A stretch of DNA of 64,000 bases, from contig JAQJZZ010000018.1 in assembly GCA_030077755.1 (NCBI GenBank), positions 868,001-932,000 of the forward strand, written 5' to 3'. Source of the DNA: Filosporella fistucella. Its lineage: Eukaryota > Ascomycota > Leotiomycetes > Helotiales. This document shows, one piece after another, positions 57,046-64,000 of this stretch. The notes beneath the pieces were generated by a model. The model ran no database searches, was not told the DNA's origin, and worked only from the letters and a program-made list of their open reading frames with translations. Both the position numbers and the translations under genes were made by a program. The number at the start of each line of letters is the position of its first letter. Position 1 is the first letter of the stretch.

Positions 57046-58152
57046 ATGTCTCCCAATCCTACCAGCAAGATCTCAAAGCTCTCATACTCGGAACGCGCAG
57101 AAAATGCCTCCCATCCTCTCTCCAAATACCTCCTCCGTTTGATGGAACTAAAAAAATCGAATCTCTGTCTCAGCGCCGATGTCTCTACCACGAACCAACT
57201 CCTCTACCTCGCAAACTCGATAGGACCCTCAATTGTCGTCCTAAAAACACACTATGACCTGGTCAACAACTGGGACTATAATCCCACCACCGGGACAGGC
57301 GCCCGTCTCGCGCGTATAGCTCGCAGACACGGCTTCCTGATCTTCGAAGATCGCAAGTTTGGAGATATAGGGAACACAGTGCAGCTGCAGTACACCGAGG
57401 GCACGGCGAAGATCATAGAATGGTCACACATAACCAACGTCAACATGATCCCCGGCAAAGCAGCCGTCGACGCTCTCGCCGACGCAGCTGTCCGATGGCG
57501 AGAGCGAAAGCGCTACGAAGTCAAGACCGATATCACAGTTGGCACGCCGCGACCTGAGAGCTTGGATTCAGATAACGAGGAGGATGAGACTGTCACTCCC
57601 ATGCCTGAAGAACATAATCTAAGTGCGGCCAATGCCGGCCGCAAGGCAAGCATTGTGTCCATCACCACCGTGTCACAGCATTTCGAGCCCGCCAACTCGC
57701 CTCGGTCGTACGAGGATTTCGGGGAGGAAGTTCTGCCCGGGATTGAGGAGGCACCCATGGATAGAGGACTGTTGATACTGGCGCAGATGAGTAGCAAAGG
57801 CAACTTCATGACGAAGGAGTACACGGATGCGTGTGTCGAGAGCGCGAGAGAGCATAAAGATTTCGTGATGGGATTCATAGCTCAAGAAAGCCTCAACACG
57901 GCCGCAGACGACGATTTCATAAACATGACGCCCGGATGCCAGTTACCCCCCGAGGCAGAAGACGATGACGCAGAGGTCCAGGGTGACGGGAAGGGACAAC
58001 AGTACAACACGCCGCAAAAGATTGTCGGGCTGATGGGCAACGATATTGTGATTGTAGGGAGAGGGATCATCAAAGCTGGAGATCCGGTCAAGGAAGCAGA
58101 GAGGTATAGGAAAAAGGCATGGCAGGCATATGAGGAGCGAATTTCGGCTTAG
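57046..58152 (+). CDS. pyrG: Orotidine-5'-phosphate decarboxylase
   Basis: Last step of de novo pyrimidine synthesis, OMP to UMP, in the cytosol. One exon of 368 codons. The catalytic block [20 protein letters not shown] contains the Asp-Lys-x-x-Asp active-site set, preceded by [20 protein letters not shown] and [10 protein letters not shown]. After [10 protein letters not shown] there is an acidic, low-complexity insertion (about residues 165-235: [20 protein letters not shown]) of the kind found in filamentous ascomycetes and absent from yeast URA3. The C-terminal barrel continues with [28 protein letters not shown] and [16 protein letters not shown]. Intact. It is equivalent to ura3/pyr-4 in other fungi. 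Confidence 0.97.
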   Translation: MSPNPTSKISKLSYSERAENASHPLSKYLLRLMELKKSNLCLSADVSTTNQLLYLANSIGPSIVVLKTHYDLVNNWDYNPTTGTGARLARIARRHGFLIFEDRKFGDIGNTVQLQYTEGTAKIIEWSHITNVNMIPGKAAVDALADAAVRWRERKRYEVKTDITVGTPRPESLDSDNEEDETVTPMPEEHNLSAANAGRKASIVSITTVSQHFEPANSPRSYEDFGEEVLPGIEEAPMDRGLLILAQMSSKGNFMTKEYTDACVESAREHKDFVMGFIAQESLNTAADDDFINMTPGCQLPPEAEDDDAEVQGDGKGQQYNTPQKIVGLMGNDIVIVGRGIIKAGDPVKEAERYRKKAWQAYEERISA

Positions 58153-58788
58153 GCATTATGGACCGGAGCACTGGAGTTGGTGTTTGCGGTGTGTAGCATC
58201 AGGTTGGGAAAAGGCGTAGTGGGTTAGTTTGGCAAAAGGGTGCTTATTGAAGCGTTTCATAGGCGGCAGTTTACGTCAGTTATTGGACACAATTACAGAT
58301 TCAGTCTGCCGTATGGTACTTTCACTAAGTGACAGGCTCTTGATGATTGCTTCAAGGATTCTTGTATCAGCTGCTCTATATTCTTGTACCTCGCGAGTCC
58401 GGTGTTGGAGTGACATGAGCACCACATCGAAGGGCAGCTGTGTGATCCAACTCAATTGATTCCCAAGTTTTGGTCAATCATATCAAAACACAAATTCTGG
58501 CATACTTTGGGCAATCATATAACATCCAAATTCTGGCACAACTTTGGTCAATTATATCACATTCATAGGACACAAGATTTTATTTTCATCATTTTATTTT
58601 CATGCTACCATTGAGGTGCCTTTGTACACCAGCACACTGCTTTTCCGGTGTATCGCCGCAATAAGAAACGCAAAGCGCAAGCAAGTCTACCAAATTCGCA
58701 ACCCATTAGACACCCATGCCAATGACCGATTATGCCATGACATGATGCCATAAATGCAAAAGAACTAAAGAGATTCGTGAAAAACCGC
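58153..58788. other. Convergent intergenic region with short tandem repeat
   Basis: Holds the 3' flanks of pyrG and HSP70 and the imperfect tandem repeat described at 58468. No gene is seen. Confidence 0.55.
58468..58562. repeat. Imperfect tandem repeat, about 37-38 bp, 2.5 copies
   Basis: The motif TTTGGTCAATCATATCA...CAAATTCTGGCAT recurs two and a half times with a few substitutions between the converging pyrG and HSP70 genes. It is AT-rich and noncoding; no function is suggested. Confidence 0.7.
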
Positions 58789-61053
58789 TTAGTCAACCTC
58801 CTCAACTGTTGGGCCGTCATCGTGAGTAGCACCCGCACCAGCACCTGGGAATCCACCTGGTCCACCTGGCATACCACCTGGCATACCTCCAGCGCCTTCA
58901 CTTCCTTGATAAAATTTCATCATGATTGGGTTTGCGACAGCTTCAAGCTCCTTCTGGTGCTCCTCATACTCCTCCTTAGTTGCCTGCTGAGAATCATCCA
59001 ACCAGGCGACGGTCTTGTCGATCTCAGCCTTCAGCTTCTCTTTGTCGGAGGCATCCAACTTCTCGTCGACCTTGGAATCAGAGAGAGTGTTTCGGAGAGA
59101 ATATGCGTAAGACTCGAGACCATTCTTTGCGCTGATGCGGCCAGCTTCGGCCTCATCCTCAGCCTTGTACTTCTCAGCCTCAGCCAACATACGCTCAATG
59201 TCCTCCTTGGAAAGACGGCCCTTGTCGTTCGTGATGACAATCTTGTTTGACTTTCCGGTACCCTTCTCGAGAGCAGAGACGTTCATGATTCCGTTGGCAT
59301 CAAGATCGAAGGTGACCTCGATTTGAGGAACACCACGAGGAGCAGGTGGGATACCAGTAAGCTCAAACTTGCCGAGAAGGTTGTTGTCCTTAGTGCGTTG
59401 ACGCTCACCCTCGAAAACTTGAATGAGCACACCAGGTTGGTTGTCAGAGAAGGTGGAGAAAACTTCTGACTTCTTGGTTGGGATGGTGGTGTTTCGGGGA
59501 ATGAGCTTGGTCATTTGTCCACCAGCAGTCTCGATACCGAGAGACAATGGCGCAACATCGAGAAGAAGGATCTCGTTGGTGGACTTGGAAGAAGTGTCAC
59601 CAGAGAGAATGGCGGCTTGGACGGCAGCACCATAGGCGACAGCCTCATCGGGGTTGATGGATTTGTTGGGCTCCTTGCCATTAAAGTAATCGGTGATGAG
59701 TTTTTGAATGCGAGGAATACGAGTAGAACCTCCGACGAGGACAATCTCGTGAACCTTGGATTTGTCGATCTTGGCATCAGCGAGGACACGGTCGACTGGG
59801 GTGGTGGTGGATCTGAAGAGATCCTGGCAGAGCTCCTCGAAACGAGCACGAGTGATGGAGGTGTAGAAATCGATACCCTCGAAAAGAGAGTCAATCTCAA
59901 TGGAAGTTTGTGCGGATGAAGAGAGGGTACGCTTGGCACGCTCACAAGCAGTGCGAAGACGACGAAGGGCACGGGCGTTTGAGCTCAAGTCCTGAAAAAT
60001 GTTAGTTAAAATCCGACGAATTAATGGATAAGTCAGGATTGGAGAACGTGAGGGTAGAAAAAAGTCCAAAACTAATTGAACAATCAAGTACGTAGGAGAA
60101 AGTCCAACGCTAGTAGAACAATCAAGTGTGGTTTACTGGTGGAGTTGAAGAGCGGAACTCTCAGACAGCCCCAATTGTACCACGTGCGCGAAAGGGGAGA
60201 AATTTTCAGGGGAATTGAAAGTAAAAGGAATCTTGCTCACCTTTTTATGTTTTCTTTTGAATTCTTGTACGAAGTGGTTGACAAGTCGGTTGTCGAAATC
60301 TTCACCTCCCAAATGAGTATCACCAGCAGTTGACTTGACTTCGAAGATACCCTCCTCAATGGTCAAGAGGGAAACATCGAAGGTTCCTCCACCCAAATCG
60401 AAGATGAGAACGTTACGCTCACCCTCGACCTTCTTGTCAAGACCGTAAGCAATGGCGGCAGCGGTGGGTTCGTTGATGATACGGAGAACATTGAGACCGG
60501 CAATCAAACCAGCATCCTTGGTGGCTTGACGTTGAGAATCAGTGAAGTAAGCTGGGACAGTAACGACAGCATTGTTGACGGTTCCGCCAAGATATGCCTC
60601 AGCAGTCTCTCTCATCTTGACCAAGATCATAGAAGAGATCTCCTCAGGTGTGAATTGCTTCTTCTCTCCTTTGAACTCGACCTCGACGACAGGCTTGCCT
60701 TGTCTATCGATGACAGTGAAAGGGAAATGCTTCATATCAGCCTGAACCTCAGCATCTGCGAACTTGCGACCAATCAGACGCTTCGCATCGAAGACTGTGT
60801 TGTGTGGGTTCATGGCGACTTGGTTCTTTGCGGCATCACCGATCAAACGTTCAGTATCGGTGAACGCAACGAAGGAAGGGGTTGTGCGATTGCCCTGGTC
60901 GTTGGCAATGATTTCGATTCGGTCATCACGGTAGATACCTACACAAGAGTAGGTAGTACCAAGATCGATACCAATACTGGTTGTGGTGTTAGCAAAATTT
61001 TCTTCAGGCTGGGCTGAGGGGGGTGGAGGGGTAAACACATACGCAGGTGCCAT
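58789..61053 (-). CDS. hsp70: Cytosolic HSP70 chaperone (SSA type)
   Basis: ATP-dependent chaperone. Three exons, 61043-61053, 60241-60976 and 58789-59991, sum to 650 codons (649 aa), the canonical length. The first exon is 11 nt; splicing its 66-nt intron gives [20 protein letters not shown], the conserved start. The intron is a multiple of three and has no stop, so unspliced RNA would encode a 22-residue Pro-rich insertion ([20 protein letters not shown]...). Motifs in order: [37 protein letters not shown], the linker [18 protein letters not shown] region, the substrate domain, and a Gly/Pro-rich GGMPGG tail ending PTVEEVD, the cytosolic EEVD signature for TPR co-chaperones. The second intron is 249 nt. 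Confidence 0.97.
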
Positions 61054-61201
61054 GGTGACTTGATGTGAGATAGTATTGAAGAAGTATTTGTGTTTCTGAT
61101 TATGTGAAGTGGTTCAGAAGAAGGAATTGAACACTGTGTGTGGGTGTAGAAAGAGTTGTTGCGGTATGAAGAAAAAAGGTACTGAGGCTGGTGGAGTGGT
61201 C

Positions 61202-61209
61202 TTTAAATA
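61202..61209 (-). promoter_or_regulatory. TATA-like box of HSP70
   Basis: TATTTAAA on the minus strand, about 150 bp before the HSP70 ATG. The position allows a leader of about 100 bp. Supported only by motif and place. Confidence 0.4.
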
Positions 61210-61342
61210 TCACTGGGCTTTTCGTTGCCTTCCAAGTTCTTCTGTGTTGTTCTAATTAATTTATCACGTGCTTTGGGATTCTGCGTGCGGAAAGGCTGAG
61301 CGAAAGGCGAATTTACAAGGGATTCTGGTTGTTGCTAGGGCA

Positions 61343-61350
61343 TTCTTGAA
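61343..61350. promoter_or_regulatory. Candidate heat-shock element
   Basis: TTCTTGAA fits the inverted TTCnnGAA core of a heat-shock element, 290 bp before the HSP70 start. A GAA-rich run (minus strand, AGAAGAACTTGGAAGG near 61230) may be an imperfect second one. Such 8-bp matches arise by chance, so support is modest. Confidence 0.35.
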
Positions 61351-62273
61351 GCGTCTACATGGCTCTGGGGTATTCACGACTTCAAAAGAACATCTCAAGG
61401 GTTTTTGACACTATCTTTTCCATCATTGCTTTCCTATTCTACAATACTTTCTGTTGCAATGCATTCCAAATTCTTTGACTTCGTTTGAGACTCTGCTCAC
61501 CGCCACCCAATGACGTTTGGCGTTGCCAGGGGGTTTGAGCGTTATGCTCGATGTCTTGTCATCAATCCTGCCCCTCACCCCTCCACACCAGCACAAATAC
61601 CCCACTAAAAAGTACCCAACACGAACATCAACAACAACTGACAACCTCGACTGATTCGTATTTTGTCATTTTAACCTGCCACTCTATGCATAGACTAATA
61701 GAATTGTATGATGTTGACGGTATGATGTTTGAACAATTGCATGATCCTCAGGTACTTCGAGGACTCCCCTGTACCTTCACAAAGGCAAGGTACTGTTTGA
61801 CTTCATCACCAAAAGGGCATGGGAAATATCAGCTTCAGGCAGCTTCTAGCTACAACGAGAGCCTTCTGTGGAGAGTGAAAGAGTGGGCTGGTTGTGTCAC
61901 ACAAGGAACTGGTCGCTGAGTGATCCGAGAGCCCGAAAATTTTCCAAAGGTCTATTCCACGTGACAACGTCTCGGAGATCTGAATTTCTTTGTCTTTCAA
62001 GCTTCTAGCTTGGCCTCGAAATCTGCATCAAACTAAGATTAGAGATTTCAAAGTGGCAAGTTTTGATATCATAGGGGGCTCTAGCGAGATGCCGAGGACA
62101 GTAATTGCATCCTATCCTTCCAAGGACCCAGCCTTTGGCAATAGCAGAATGTGAATGGGTGCCTACATTTTACGGTAAAACTGTGCTGAATAATTCAAGC
62201 TCATTAATCGAATCATCAAGTTCTCGGATCTGACAATCTATTTTTGTTGTTACCACTGCAAATAATAACAACA

Positions 62274-62350
62274 CTCGAGAGGATGAAGTACACCCGAGAG
62301 AATAAAGTATAGTCGAGAGATTGAAGCAGACTCGAGAGAATGAAATAAAC
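62274..62350. repeat. Four imperfect 18-20-bp CGAGAGA repeats
   Basis: CTCGAGAGGATGAAGTACAC and three related copies, each centred on CGAGAGA followed by an AT-rich half, lie head to tail about 400 bp before the GNAT ATG. They could be a regulatory array or a chance minisatellite. Confidence 0.6.
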
Positions 62351-62751
62351 TTTCAAAGTACCTATGTTTTCCTGACACCCACAAGAATATTAATTGCTCT
62401 AACTCAAGTCACTTCATTTATAAGAATTGAAGATGGTTATCAAATAGTGTACGAAATGTAACCTCGCATGGACACCTAACAATTGTTTCATCGGCGATGT
62501 GACTCTGGCTGAAATCCAGTACATCTTATGAGGCAGGTACATATGTAGAAAGGGGGCTTATCCGAGAACCTGTAAAATCGGATTCTCAACCTTGAAGCAA
62601 TTGACTCACGATCGACCATCCATCAGCCAGCGAGTCATCCTCACTCACCTATATATAAACAATCCCTTAGCACCTGTCCATTAAAATCTAATCTTCATCC
62701 ACTATTGTGAAAACCCCTTTTCTCTTCCTATCCCTATAAACTTCGGCAAAA

Positions 62752-63520
62752 ATGTCTTCACGACTAGGTAAGTAAGCTCCTCTCCTCCAACCACCCATCA
62801 TATCTAATACCCACAGATACATCCCCAAATATATCCCTTCCCCTCTCTGTCCCAAACTCAGACGGAATATACACTCTAACCACCTTCCACTCAACCGACA
62901 TCAACGCCCTCGAGCAAACCCTCTCTCTCCCCACCGTCAGCGATCGTCTCCTCCACGTGCCAAAACCGTATGCTCAGTCTCCCCCTGACACCCATAAACA
63001 CTCACTTATAACTCACAGCTATACCCTCGATTCCGCCAAGTGGTGGGTTTCTACTCAAATCCGTACCAAGAATGAGCTATTACCTATTTCCTCAATAGAA
63101 GAAAGGAATAAAGCATTCATGGCTCAATCGAACGCTCTCCCGCTCCAAATCATTCGTTTCAATGGTACCTTAATCGGATCCGTGACGCTCACGCCCCGAC
63201 AGGAAAAGGGCGATGTAGAGTTAGGATATTATCTTCATCCTTCGCACCAGGGGAAAGGAATCATGCGTATTGCAAGTCAGAGATTATTGAAATATGCGGC
63301 TAGGGAATGGGGAGTGAGGAAGGTATACAGCAGTGCTGATTTCGGGAATGTGGCTAGTGCGAAGACGATTGAGAGGTTGGCTGCTGAGGGGAGGGAGGTG
63401 AGTAAGAAGACGATTGTGTTGAGATGGCCTGCGGAGAAGAGGGGTGGGAAGGTGGGAGAGTTTGTGGAGAGTGAGAGTTGGGCTTGGGAGTGGGAGATTG
63501 ATGGAGATGGGGAGGATTGA
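62752..63520 (+). CDS. GNAT-family N-acetyltransferase
   Basis: Acetyl-CoA-dependent N-acetyltransferase of the RimJ/RimL-like GNAT group. Three exons (62752-62767, 62817-62967, 63019-63520) sum to 223 codons (222 aa). The second splice gives HVPKPYTLDSAKWWVSTQIR, as in this group. Core motifs: IIRFNGTLIGSVTL, then motif A GDVELGYYLHPSHQGKGIMR (E/xxP and QGKG, binding the acetyl-CoA pyrophosphate), and KVYSSADFGNVASAKTIERL. It fits the protein or small-molecule acetyltransferase type, but the substrate is unknown. The C-terminus is acidic and Trp-rich (ESWAWEWEIDGDGED). Confidence 0.9.
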
Positions 63521-64000
63521 GTTTGGGATTTTCGGTTTTTGGAGTTATGTTTTTTGTGGATATTCAAATGCTCTGTGATGATTTTATCGGGAAAGGGACG
63601 GACTTAGACCTGGCAGAGAATACAGTGGCTTTAATGATTCTAGTACTCAGTATTGAATGAATTTAAAGTTCTGATTTTTTGACCGAGGTCCAAGAAAATG
63701 CTACATTTTATAATTAATCAGTTCGGAACAATCGCTAAAATTCATGTACTCAAATCACTGCCTCTGGATGTCAATTGCGCAGTTGGCAGTATCAGATAAT
63801 GTTGATTTTGGATCTATTTTATTCAATGCACTCAATACAAGTAATATACCCCTGGTCAACGCCTTAATACATCCCTATTCCCTTGCAGGTTTCCTCCTTT
63901 ACTCCAACAAGCAACCCAAAAGGAACCAGTCCATATGCTGATATCCTATCAAAGCAGAGTAATTGAACAAAAAGAGATCCATGCCTGAACAAAATACAAG
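63521..64000. other. Right edge, no gene seen
   Basis: A 65-codon frame at 63744-63941 (+) has no recognised feature. It could belong to a gene beyond the window edge, but nothing here supports that. Confidence 0.45.

Larger units (their letters stand above)
61054..62751. promoter_or_regulatory. Divergent promoter region of HSP70 and GNAT genes
   Basis: 1.7 kb between diverging genes. It holds the HSP70 promoter elements listed separately and, near 62274-62350, the CGAGAGA repeats. A 122-codon frame at 61551-61919 (+) has no motif or splice support and is not called. Confidence 0.5.

Noticed and set aside
60977..61053. Extended HSP70 N-terminus with Pro-rich insertion as the main product
   Set aside because: The insertion is bounded by a good donor (gtatgt), a branch site (gctaac) and an acceptor; splicing restores the conserved [14 protein letters not shown].
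61551..61919. 122-codon frame upstream of the GNAT gene
   Set aside because: No domain, no signal peptide, no splice signals and biased composition; likely chance.

Overview
The window is nuclear DNA of a filamentous ascomycete (Pezizomycotina). Genes are broken by short introns (about 39-110 nt) with GT...CTAAC/CTGAC...AG signals. Diagnostic genes are a mould-type OMP decarboxylase with an acidic insertion, a Q-rich SPT20, YME2, an SSA-type HSP70, a HET-domain protein and fungal MFS and amino-acid permeases. The overall look is Leotiomycete (Sclerotiniaceae-like), but that placement is an impression, not a computed result. I saw no rRNA, tRNA, CRISPR or intact transposon.

Layout. 3.0-5.1 kb: amino-acid/choline-type permease (+). 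6.1-8.2 kb: HET-domain protein (-). 8.7-20.4 kb: a possible small metabolic cluster with a FAD monooxygenase (-), a phytanoyl-CoA-dioxygenase-like enzyme (+), a Zn2Cys6 regulator (-) and two MFS transporters (+). The same four-copy CCGAA/TTCGG repeat sits in the divergent monooxygenase/dioxygenase promoter and in the promoter of the first transporter. 21.8-32.5 kb: two secreted, Ser/Thr-rich repeat proteins. One is an uninterrupted 2786-codon gene (-) whose C-terminal two thirds is 18 copies of a six-cysteine domain I do not recognise, and whose N-terminal third is a Ser-rich minisatellite. 32.5-37.9 kb: gene-poor, with one probable membrane-protein remnant.

37.9-47.1 kb: housekeeping genes: a free-standing alanyl-tRNA editing protein (-), SPT20 (+), an EMI1-like twin CX9C protein (-) and YME2 (+). 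47.9-50.1 kb: two small secreted-protein genes, tail to tail. One has seven exons, including 17-nt and 29-nt microexons, and is nearly invisible to ORF scanning. 51.3-52.4 kb: a minimal 300-aa HSP70/actin-like ATPase-fold protein (-). 53.7-55.7 kb: a decayed secreted HExxH metallopeptidase. 57.0-58.2 kb: pyrG (+). 58.8-61.1 kb: HSP70 (-). 62.8-63.5 kb: GNAT acetyltransferase (+).

How they fit together. The 8.7-20.4 kb block reads as oxidation of a small molecule by two oxygenases plus uptake or efflux, under a local regulator that could bind the shared CGG-containing repeat. The 21.8-32.5 kb block looks like cell-surface or extracellular material. The rest are independent genes. Gene models were built by hand from splice signals and reading phase. 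Where I say that exon lengths sum to a multiple of three, I checked it by counting.
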